34,956 nt of DNA from a virus. The notes under the pieces are model-generated. The model saw only the letters and a list, made by a program, of their open reading frames with translations. It was not told the DNA's origin and did not search any database. A program made the position numbers and the translations under genes. Positions 1 through 6,007 of the stretch are shown piece by piece (the first letter of the stretch is position 1; every line of letters begins with the position of its first letter). The DNA lies in IMG/VR virus record IMGVR_UViG_3300005613_000220, positions 1 to 34,956 of that record, one strand, 5' to 3'.

Positions 1-123
1 CTTAAGCTTAAAAACTAACAACTTAAGATAAGTCATTGCGACTTATAGGTTTGCGAGACCCGATATCAGCATGGACTTGCGAGGTCCGGTTTCAGCATGG
101 ACTTGCGAGGTCCGGTTTCAGCA
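1..123. repeat. Direct terminal repeat, left copy
   Basis: The first 123 bases are identical to the last 123 (34834-34956). Such an overlap means the assembled molecule is circular, or circularly permuted, or has short direct terminal repeats. The repeat ends exactly at the boundary of the second full 26-bp tandem unit (see 36-149), a place where an assembler could easily stop or miscount copies. Joining the copies puts the scaffold gene (ending at 247) just upstream of the capsid gene (starting at 34825), a normal head-gene order, which supports a real junction. Confidence 0.95.
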
Positions 124-149
124 TGGACTTGCGAGGTCCGGTTTCAGCA
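36..149. repeat. Array of five TTGCGA hairpins, three as 26-bp tandem units
   Basis: Exact 26-bp units lie at 72-97, 98-123 and 124-149, with a diverged copy at about 47-71 and a fifth related hairpin around 28-45. The core TTGCGA occurs at 36, 51, 77, 103 and 129. In each unit it sits in the loop or upper stem of a small hairpin. The stem differs between copies but stays paired: GGAC/GTCC in the exact units, GGT/ACC in the diverged one, ATAAGTC/GACTTAT in the first. After circularisation the array is the leader of the major capsid gene on the minus strand. It may be an RNA-processing, attenuation, protein-binding or packaging site; the sequence does not decide. Confidence 0.8.
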
Positions 150-154
150 ATATT

Positions 155-184
155 AATATAATACTTTTATTAAAATATAGGCAA
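155..184 (-). promoter_or_regulatory. Candidate promoter for the capsid gene
   Basis: On the minus strand a TTGCCT (-35-like, 184-179) is followed after 18 bases by TATATT (-10-like, 160-155). Transcription would start near 148, at the edge of the 26-bp hairpin array, so the array would form the 5' leader of the capsid mRNA. The surroundings are very AT-rich, so chance matches are likely. Confidence 0.3.
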
Positions 185-246
185 GATTGAAAGCTTCCCC
201 CCGACCAAAAGATGTAACATCAAATAATCGAGGGTCCGTAATATAA

Positions 247-1035
247 TTATCTATTTCTTTTTGACTCTAGAATTTCTCTGTACAACGCATCTTTTTCTTC
301 TTTAGAAAGAATTCCTTGTGAGAACGCATTAGCCTTAGATAGAGGCGAATCTCCACCAGGTTGAGCATTTATAGCTGCGATAGGCCTTGGACTCGAAGAG
401 TTTTTTTGCGCAATATTACGCCTTTTTTCATGAATTGGACTTTCTACAATTCCAAGCTTTTTAATCATTGTATAAGCAGATACTGCCTTACTGTATAAAT
501 CATTAGAAGAATTTAAAGTTGAAGCTATTTCTGGATATGCAGTACGAAGCATTTCTATATTCTCTTGTGTAACTACAGAGTTAAAATCAGGATATTGAGA
601 ATTAACCCTTGATTCAACTGCTTTTTCTGTTGTTTGCTGCTTATATGCGCTTAATTCACTGCGTAATTTTTTAATCTCGTTATCATATTTAGAAAGATGC
701 TTTCCTTCAACAAGATCATCAGGTGCAACATGATAATCTTCTTCTTGTGTTTGAGGCTCAGGTTGTTTTACAAATGATTGTTCTGTTTGCTGTCTTTTGT
801 ATCGTTCAAGTTGCTCTTTAAGTTCAGCATTTTCACGCTCAGCCTTTTGTCTAGCTTCACGTAGAACATCAAAACGTAATTTCTGCGCTTCTGAGTGTTG
901 CGGCTTTTCTTCATGCTCAACTTGTTCTATAGCAGCTTCTTCTTGACCTTCTTCAACCATAACTGGTGGGGCAGCATTTTCTACTGTATCTGTATCCAAT
1001 ATTTCTATATCTTTTTGTTCTTCTATGTTTTCCAT
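247..1035 (-). CDS. Probable capsid scaffolding protein
   Basis: This 262-aa, very hydrophilic protein lies between the portal group and the major capsid gene once the contig is circularised, the usual place for a scaffold. Residues 1-45 are strongly acidic and residues 48-140 are rich in E, K, Q and R with heptad-like spacing, which suggests a long coiled coil. The C-terminus is basic and ends in ESKRNR; P22-type scaffolds use a basic C-terminal element to bind capsid protein. There are no membrane segments or enzyme motifs. I place the start at the ATG at 1035 behind AGAGGG rather than at the adjacent TTG codon. The scaffold role rests on composition and position, not on a recognised domain. 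Confidence 0.65.
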   Translation of the reverse strand: MENIEEQKDIEILDTDTVENAAPPVMVEEGQEEAAIEQVEHEEKPQHSEAQKLRFDVLREARQKAERENAELKEQLERYKRQQTEQSFVKQPEPQTQEEDYHVAPDDLVEGKHLSKYDNEIKKLRSELSAYKQQTTEKAVESRVNSQYPDFNSVVTQENIEMLRTAYPEIASTLNSSNDLYSKAVSAYTMIKKLGIVESPIHEKRRNIAQKNSSSPRPIAAINAQPGGDSPLSKANAFSQGILSKEEKDALYREILESKRNR

Positions 1036-1059
1036 CAAGCCCTCTTTTCATTCGTCTAT

Positions 1060-1593
1060 CTATGATTGAATAATTAAGTTTTCGTGATGTTCAAAATCTT
1101 TTGGATTGAAACTATCAGAAACAGTTGATTCTTTTAACTCTCCGTTTAATTTTCTACATTTTGATTCTAATGTTCCATCATAAAAAGAAAGAACATTGTT
1201 ACGCAATGCAATTTCTTCTTCTGGAACACCTAATGGATCAAGCTTAATCTGCTCGCATGCTTCTACACATGGAACTACCCATAAAAGTTCAATTTTATTA
1301 TCTTTGCGTACAATGCGATAAACAGTTTGATCAAAGTCTGGAGTTGGACAAGACTCACGAACTAAAAAATAATTACGAATAACGTTTTGCATCAGACGTT
1401 CTTTTTTAGTTATAACCACTATATAAAAATTCCCACCGAATTGGGCCTTCCCGCGATCATATGCTTGATTTAAATTTTTTTCATAATCAACAAGCATTGC
1501 TTTGCCCTGGGCAATAGGATCAGAATTTTCTTGCGGTTTACTCATTAAGTCGAATGCTAATTTACCAACAGTTTCTTTTTTATCATTATCCAT
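1060..1593 (-). CDS. Hypothetical head-region protein (177 aa)
   Basis: I do not recognise this soluble 177-aa protein. The N-terminal third is charged and probably helical. The middle has alternating hydrophobic stretches (FYIVVITKKERL, IELLWVVPCVEACEQI) that look like strands of a small alpha/beta fold. The tail is acidic and rich in His and Asn. The start at 1593 follows AGGAG with 5-base spacing. It sits between a 77-aa protein and the scaffold and ends 24 bases before the scaffold start, so it is co-transcribed with head genes. A head-assembly or accessory role is inferred from position only. Confidence 0.6.
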   Translation of the reverse strand: MDNDKKETVGKLAFDLMSKPQENSDPIAQGKAMLVDYEKNLNQAYDRGKAQFGGNFYIVVITKKERLMQNVIRNYFLVRESCPTPDFDQTVYRIVRKDNKIELLWVVPCVEACEQIKLDPLGVPEEEIALRNNVLSFYDGTLESKCRKLNGELKESTVSDSFNPKDFEHHENLIIQS

Positions 1594-1622
1594 TCGCTCT
1601 CCTGTTAAACCTTTCTATATAG

Positions 1623-1668
1623 TCGGACAGGACTAGTTAAATCGGACAAAAAAACTAGCCCTGTCGGA
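1623..1668 (-). terminator. Imperfect hairpin between two head genes
   Basis: The arms at 1623-1638 and 1653-1668 pair over 16 positions with two imperfections. One is A-C on the plus strand, which becomes a U-G pair in minus-strand RNA, so the hairpin fits the direction of the head operon. It lies between the 77-aa gene (ending at 1703) and the 177-aa gene (starting at 1593). No clear U-tract follows, so an attenuator or RNA-processing site is as likely as a full stop. Confidence 0.5.
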
Positions 1669-1702
1669 GTGCATTTATTTATCGTAAATCAAAAAGGCCA
1701 AC

Positions 1703-1936
1703 TTAATATTTCTTATTAGAAGAATCCTTTGATACTTTTACGATATCACTAGCCATTTGACGCTGCATATCAGACATCTTATCAGGATATGCAGGCGTAT
1801 TGATATATCCAACTTTAGGATAAAACTTACTGAACGATTTTTGTGGCATATTAGCTTGTTGTCCCATTCCTGATGGCATCATAGACGACCCCATGCCAAC
1901 TCCATTGTCTTCGTAATAACGCTTCTTTTTTGCCAT
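1703..1936 (-). CDS. Small Met/Gly-rich protein next to portal
   Basis: This 77-aa protein has a basic N-terminus (MAKKKRYYED), a low-complexity Met/Gly/Ser/Gln stretch at residues 13-33, and a C-terminal segment with KMSDMQRQMASDIVKVSK that should be helical. It starts at an ATG behind AGGAG, 59 bases after the portal stop, so it is translated from the portal transcript. The composition looks more like a minor virion or assembly factor than an enzyme. I do not know its family. Confidence 0.6.
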   Translation of the reverse strand: MAKKKRYYEDNGVGMGSSMMPSGMGQQANMPQKSFSKFYPKVGYINTPAYPDKMSDMQRQMASDIVKVSKDSSNKKY

Positions 1937-1994
1937 AACGGCTCCTAGTAGAAACTGCGGCTATATTACCGCAAGGTTAATAAAATACCTCTAA

Positions 1995-4064
1995 CTACAT
2001 ACTATTAGCATCTTGCACAGTTGCCCCTTGATCAAGACTTCCCTCCAACATAGAAGGGTTGATAGTAGGGGCCATATCGACATTGTTTTGAGATGTCTTG
2101 TTTTGAAGCAACTCTGCAAGTGCCAATAGTTTTTGTATCTGTTGAATATCAATATCATCAATCTCTTGAAGAGTCTTTACCATATTTAGCATGCCCTGCG
2201 TACGATCTTTTTCAGCTTCTGCTTTGCGTTCTGTAGCTAAAGCTCTATTTTCTTCAATTCTACTTACGCGCTCCAGACCTAATCCAGTATCGGCCTTAGC
2301 CCTTGCATTTGCTAGATTTGTTCTTGCTTCTTGCTCTTTGATTGTTGATTGGAGTTGCATTTGCTCTGCTTGTGCTTGTTGTTCATTTGAATTCTGAATC
2401 GAGTCGATGAGTTCTTTTTTGTTCTGAATCGTAGCTGCTTGAATAATGACATCATCAGGGATTGGAACTCCAATCTCTTTAAGGTGCAATAACTGTGCAA
2501 ATTGGAGCTGCCTTTGCGTAGTCGTATTAAGCCCTTCTTCAATAGCAGCGTCATATTTTCCAAATGCTTTATTATAAAACTGTGGAGTTGGCTCATCTTC
2601 TATAATCCTTTTAACCTTACCAGGACTAAAGTTTGACTGTATAACATCAATCATCAACTTACCAAGAAGCTGCTGCGACATATCAAGTTGATCAAATAAA
2701 TTTTGTAGAGTTGTTAGTCCAGCCCCCTGCCTCAACATAGACAAAATTCCAGCCTTATCATCAGTAGCGGAGCCTAGAAGCTCTTCATTTACACCTGAAA
2801 TTTCTTGAATCTCTTGTCCTAAAATCTGGGACAATTGGAAAAAAGACTGTGGTATATCTTGCGATGGTATTGGTTGAATATCTGTCATCTGGGCAGTTTG
2901 CTTGAGCAATATAGTTTGACCCTGACCTACCTTAAACAAATCTCGCGCATCAACAGGAGCATCTTCTTTGGCAATCCAACCAGTTGTAGCTTTAGACTCA
3001 GCAATATCTAACTCAATAACCTTTCTTCGATTATATAGATATTGAGAATCACGCAAACCTCTAACTATTCCTTGAATACGCATAGAATAATCAGACATTT
3101 GTGGATTATAATATCCAAAAACAGGCACAAATGGATAACGGTCTGTACCAAGAGTGTTTTTACCGTCGTAGTAAACTTTTCCGTCTACAACAATTGCCAT
3201 CTTTACAGTTGGAACTTCTTGATCAGCAACTGTAACTTGAGGATAAATTCGTAGATACTCCTTAAGAGTGTCTTCTTCTCCAGACCATTCCATAGTTTCA
3301 CCAGTCTCAGAGTCGACTAGCATTTGCTGATTGCGATAATCTTTATAGTAAAATTCATCATAAGCTAAAAGATCATTCCTGCTAATATCATAGTTTTCTG
3401 GCATAAAAGTAAACTTGCCATCCTTATTTCCCATATTGCCAGAAGCAAGAAGTTCTTCTTTGTAATCTGGCAAAAGTGACAATATGTCGCGTTTGCTTAA
3501 ATATGAACGCTTCCAAAGAGCTCTACAGTCAGATAAATCTTTCTTACGGAAATATGGATCAATTAGAAAAGAATTATACGAACAATTGTCTACCTTTATA
3601 TTTCCAGAAACTGGGTCACTTCTATAATCAACCCAAACTTGAAGAAGATTCAACCCAGTAACAATAGCACCATGAAATGACTCTGAAATTGTATGCAGAA
3701 CATTCTCTTGTTGGTTACACCAAGATAAAACTTTTGAAAACTGATCAGATGTAACTTCATCAGCATTTTCTACAGGTACAACAATTGTAGATTTCCTATT
3801 TCTTCTCTGATAACCGGAAACCATATTAACGATGCGTTTTATTCTATTAAAATTGAAATTTCTATATCGATCTTTAATATTGGAGCCATAAAGCTCAGAA
3901 AAGACTTGCTGATCCCCTGCCTCAAACCTAGTATCAATATCAGCCTCAGCCCAAAAAGATTGATTTATTGACATACTATCACGATAAAAGTCTTCCATGC
4001 GTTTTTGTATATCAACATCCTTCTGATCAAAAAACGCTCCACCTTTTTTTGGAAATAGCGCCAT
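1995..4064 (-). CDS. Portal protein, P22-like
   Basis: This 689-aa protein is the dodecameric portal through which DNA enters and leaves the capsid. Family traits visible include an N-terminal region with RIKRIVNMVSGYQRRNRKS and a central stem/clip region. The C-terminal roughly 130 residues are rich in Q, A, E and K (NEQQAQAEQMQLQ onward) and predicted helical, as expected for the helical barrel of P22-type portals. The length is close to P22 gp1. The frame extends 17 codons upstream, but the start at 4064 follows AAGGGGG with good spacing and gives MALFPKKGG, so I use it. It begins the head gene run and is preceded by a terminator (4155-4192), so it needs its own promoter or read-through. 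Confidence 0.85.
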   Translation of the reverse strand: MALFPKKGGAFFDQKDVDIQKRMEDFYRDSMSINQSFWAEADIDTRFEAGDQQVFSELYGSNIKDRYRNFNFNRIKRIVNMVSGYQRRNRKSTIVVPVENADEVTSDQFSKVLSWCNQQENVLHTISESFHGAIVTGLNLLQVWVDYRSDPVSGNIKVDNCSYNSFLIDPYFRKKDLSDCRALWKRSYLSKRDILSLLPDYKEELLASGNMGNKDGKFTFMPENYDISRNDLLAYDEFYYKDYRNQQMLVDSETGETMEWSGEEDTLKEYLRIYPQVTVADQEVPTVKMAIVVDGKVYYDGKNTLGTDRYPFVPVFGYYNPQMSDYSMRIQGIVRGLRDSQYLYNRRKVIELDIAESKATTGWIAKEDAPVDARDLFKVGQGQTILLKQTAQMTDIQPIPSQDIPQSFFQLSQILGQEIQEISGVNEELLGSATDDKAGILSMLRQGAGLTTLQNLFDQLDMSQQLLGKLMIDVIQSNFSPGKVKRIIEDEPTPQFYNKAFGKYDAAIEEGLNTTTQRQLQFAQLLHLKEIGVPIPDDVIIQAATIQNKKELIDSIQNSNEQQAQAEQMQLQSTIKEQEARTNLANARAKADTGLGLERVSRIEENRALATERKAEAEKDRTQGMLNMVKTLQEIDDIDIQQIQKLLALAELLQNKTSQNNVDMAPTINPSMLEGSLDQGATVQDANSM

Positions 4065-4154
4065 AGTATTCCCCCTTTTTTGGGACAAAGTAATTTCAAT
4101 TATTGCATAAGACAATGACAGTCTATCAAACTTTTAAAGAAGTATGACAACAAA

Positions 4155-4192
4155 AATAGCAGAGTGGAAAGAGTAAAAACCACCCTGCTATT
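4155..4192 (-). terminator. Rho-independent terminator after the 93-aa gene
   Basis: Arms AATAGCAGAGTGG (4155-4167) and its partner at 4180-4192 form a 13-position stem. The only imperfection is A-C on the plus strand, which becomes a U-G pair in minus-strand RNA. The stem is followed on the minus strand by TTTTTGTTGT. This is a good intrinsic terminator separating the 93-aa gene from the portal operon. Confidence 0.8.
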
Positions 4193-4218
4193 AAGAAAAC
4201 TCTAACGACTAAAAAGAG

Positions 4219-4500
4219 TTAATCTTTTAATAGCTTAAATACAATCTCTTGTGCCCATTCTATCACAACAAACAATGCTGGATATTTACTTCTAGCAATA
4301 TCAATCACAGGGCTAATAATTTTGAAAAGATTGTTCACAAGTTTAGCAACGGTAATATCAGCACCTGGAATCTTGTGTGAAAGTAATTCCTCAAACGCAG
4401 TCTTTTTATGGACAATATGAAGATCTTCTAAAAGCCCCAATGTTGCAATTATCATCTCATCCAAATTAACCTCTAGATCCTTCTTCTTACGTTTTCTCAT
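4219..4500 (-). CDS. Hypothetical helical protein beside the candidate origin
   Basis: This 93-aa protein has a very basic N-terminus (MRKRKKKD) and is otherwise predicted helical, with moderately hydrophobic C-terminal helices (LFKIISPVIDIARSKYPALFVVIEWAQEIVFKLL). It has a near-ideal ribosome-binding site, AAGGAGG, 4 bases before the ATG at 4500. It is alone in its transcription unit, between a 1.15-kb repeat-rich gene-free region and its own terminator. I do not recognise the family. The basic start and location would suit a DNA- or membrane-associated accessory protein, but that is only an inference. Confidence 0.65.
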   Translation of the reverse strand: MRKRKKKDLEVNLDEMIIATLGLLEDLHIVHKKTAFEELLSHKIPGADITVAKLVNNLFKIISPVIDIARSKYPALFVVIEWAQEIVFKLLKD

Positions 4501-4740
4501 ACCGCCTCCTTAGGTTATAAGAATTACTACTATTATCATGTTACGGTACGAGTAAATCCAATGCAAGCTTTTGGGGATACTACACAAGCTTTCTATGGGG
4601 CTTATGAAAAAGTGCCACAAACTGTGGCACAAATTGAAAGCCTTCCCATTTTCAGCATTCCATACAGAATCAAAGAACAAAACGGCATCAAAAATTGGAG
4701 AAAATCAAACGGCAAATACAAAATCAAACAAAGAAAAAAA

Positions 4741-4829
4741 TTTAGGGCGTCGCGTTACGCTTTTGACTAGATATTTAGGGCGTCGCGTTACGCTTTTGAC
4801 TAGATATTTAGGGCGTCGCGTTACGCTAT
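4741..4829. repeat. 33-bp tandem repeat, about 2.7 copies
   Basis: Units start at 4741, 4774 and 4807 with an exact 33-bp period; the third is partial. Each has a GC-rich core, GGGCGTCGCGTTACGC, in an otherwise AT-rich background, and the core can fold as GCGT/ACGC. Because 33 is a multiple of three, the repeat creates an apparent 11-residue peptide repeat in a plus-strand frame (4571-4867) that I do not believe is a gene. Confidence 0.9.
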
Positions 4830-4867
4830 TTAGATTCAAAAAAAACAACACAACACCCAAAAAATAG

Positions 4868-4950
4868 ACCTGGGTTTTTTGTTACAGCACCTGGGTTTTT
4901 TGTTACAGCACCTGGGTTTTTTGTTACAGCACCTGGGTTTTTTGTTACGG
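4868..4950. repeat. 21-bp iteron-like tandem repeat, four copies
   Basis: Units start at 4868, 4889, 4910 and 4931 and share the core CCTGGGTTTTTTGTTAC. Each carries a run of six T (A on the other strand), spaced exactly 21 bp apart, that is two DNA turns, so the array should be intrinsically curved. Repeat length and phasing are typical of replication-initiator iterons, though a regulator-binding array is equally possible. Confidence 0.9.
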
Positions 4951-5010
4951 AGTAAAATTCAAAACACCAATTGACAGCCACTTTTCGAAAGACAGAAACC
5001 CCAATAAGAA

Positions 5011-5037
5011 TATTAAGAGTATTAAGACTATTAATAT
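5011..5037. repeat. Three contiguous AT-rich 9-mers
   Basis: TATTAAGAG, TATTAAGAC and TATTAATAT lie end to end at 5011-5019, 5020-5028 and 5029-5037, about 60 bp after the 21-bp array. Short AT-rich repeats next to iterons often form the duplex-unwinding element of an origin. That role is inferred here. Confidence 0.6.
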
Positions 5038-5327
5038 AGGAGTACTGCTACGCTCTCCCACTTGATGTGGTCGGCTTGCCTTAACCAAGAAAAAAACAGC
5101 TCAAAAACAAAATGAGATCTGAATTCCAACTCCTTCTTGTTAAATAGCAACTCTTTCAACTTGAGCTACAAAAGAAACCAGAACCAAAGCCTATGGGAAC
5201 GCCCTCGTAAATTCAATTAAAGCAAAGAACCATAAAGGTGGACGACTGAGGCAATAAGTTTCATTTGAAAAATTTAACCGTTTAAAATCTAAGGATTCAT
5301 CTTGGAAACAAAATGATAGAAAAAAAC

Positions 5328-5359
5328 GGGAGTTATTGAGCTGCAACTCAATAACTCCC
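5328..5359 (-). terminator. Intrinsic terminator of the terminase operon
   Basis: A perfect 13-bp stem (GGGAGTTATTGAG at 5328-5340 pairing with 5347-5359) has a 6-base loop and is followed on the minus strand by GTTTTTTC. It is the first strong terminator downstream of the terminase and the 114-aa gene, leaving a 3' untranslated region of about 300 bases. Confidence 0.85.
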
Positions 5360-5462
5360 TAAATTTGGGGATTCCTCCCTCTCACAAGACATTATCAACT
5401 TTTGCACACTTTGGTACATTTGTACACATTTGCGTGAAAATTAACACAAAACCCCAAATTTA
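5360..5462. repeat. Long-range inverted repeat enclosing DnaA-box-like 9-mers
   Basis: TAAATTTGGGG (5360-5370) and its exact complement (5452-5462) flank 81 bases. Inside, 9-mers run almost end to end from 5392: TTATCAACT, TTTGCACAC, TTTGGTACA, TTTGTACAC, then TTTGCGTGA one base later (5429). TTTTGCACA at 5400-5408 fits the relaxed DnaA box TTWTNCACA, and TTGTACACA at 5420-5428 differs at one position. DnaA binding is an inference from these matches. Confidence 0.5.
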
Positions 5463-5654
5463 CTCTGCATATTCCAAGTAGATCCTTTAAAAAAATGACC
5501 TCTATTATGAGAACTTGTCTTAGAGAGACGCTTTTGCAGAGCTTTCTAATTTGTAGTTGGACAATATAACTTCTTTTTGAGCTGTAACTATTTCTTAGTT
5601 TGCACCTAAAGGAACACTGTCAAAGCTATCAAGTTTCTTTATTATCTGCGCTAC

Positions 5655-5999
5655 CTAAAAAAGGTCTTCAAACTTTTTATACTTTAAAGAATCTAAAATC
5701 GCTCTCTCTTCCATCCACTTTTCTTGATCCCTCTCAAAGCGGCCACGAAACTTACCATTTCTTCTGTTCTCTTCAGATGTTTTTTTAAATCTTCTTTTTT
5801 TTTCCCGCTGAGAGCATAAAAGACAGGCAGCTCTTTTCATATTTAGAAGTTTTAGTATCTCTATAGCAGTAATGCTTCCGCAATCACACTTGCATAGAAA
5901 GTATCTCTTCTTTCTATTTGGCCGATCGTCTATCGGAACTTCGCTGATTACCTCAAGAGATCCAAAACGGTATCCTTGCCTGAAATTGTGAATTTGCAT
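5655..5999 (-). CDS. Cys-rich DNA-binding-like protein, homing-endonuclease related
   Basis: This 114-aa protein starts 9 bases after the terminase stop behind AAGGA, so it is the next gene in that operon. Residues 8-62 have the pattern seen in the DNA-binding part of many phage HNH/AP2-type homing endonucleases: GYRFGSLEVI, then CKCDCGS, then CLLC, a likely zinc-binding cluster. Residues 63-100 are very basic, and the C-terminus is charged and helical. No His-Asn-His catalytic set is visible, so cleavage is unlikely. It could be the DNA-binding remnant of a homing endonuclease, interesting beside an intein without its own endonuclease, or a small regulator. The family match is from pattern memory. 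Confidence 0.6.
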   Translation of the reverse strand: MQIHNFRQGYRFGSLEVISEVPIDDRPNRKKRYFLCKCDCGSITAIEILKLLNMKRAACLLCSQREKKRRFKKTSEENRRNGKFRGRFERDQEKWMEERAILDSLKYKKFEDLF

Positions 6000-6007
6000 A
6001 ATAATCC

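Larger units (their letters stand above)
4501..5654. other. Large gene-free region, candidate replication origin
   Basis: This 1,154-bp stretch is by far the longest gap between genes. It holds three 33-bp units, four 21-bp units with phased A-tracts, three contiguous AT-rich 9-mers (5011-5037), a terminator (5328-5359), and DnaA-box-like 9-mers inside an 11-bp inverted repeat (5360-5462). No open frame here has both a good ribosome-binding site and protein-like composition. Repeats of about two helical turns, an AT-rich 9-mer run and DnaA-box-like sites together resemble iteron-type origins. The initiator-like protein at 11094-12416 would be the natural partner. Bases 5038-5320 contain nothing I can name. 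Confidence 0.45.

Noticed and set aside
1-123. T7-style fixed direct terminal repeats
   Set aside because: Not excluded, but unsupported: the overlap ends inside a tandem repeat and is short. Circular permutation or an assembly overlap explains it as well.
72-149. CRISPR-like array
   Set aside because: The 26-bp units are directly adjacent with no spacers, and no cas-like gene is present. The 21-bp and 33-bp arrays fail for the same reason.
4561-4867. Overlapping plus-strand frames of 69 and 98 codons in the gene-free region
   Set aside because: They are opened by the 33-bp repeat (11 codons per unit), lack a convincing ribosome-binding site, and have no protein-like pattern outside the repeat.
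5038-5320. tRNA or other structured RNA gene
   Set aside because: Reading both strands I found no cloverleaf with a proper T-loop, and only short accidental stems such as CTTG/CAAG near 5060-5090.
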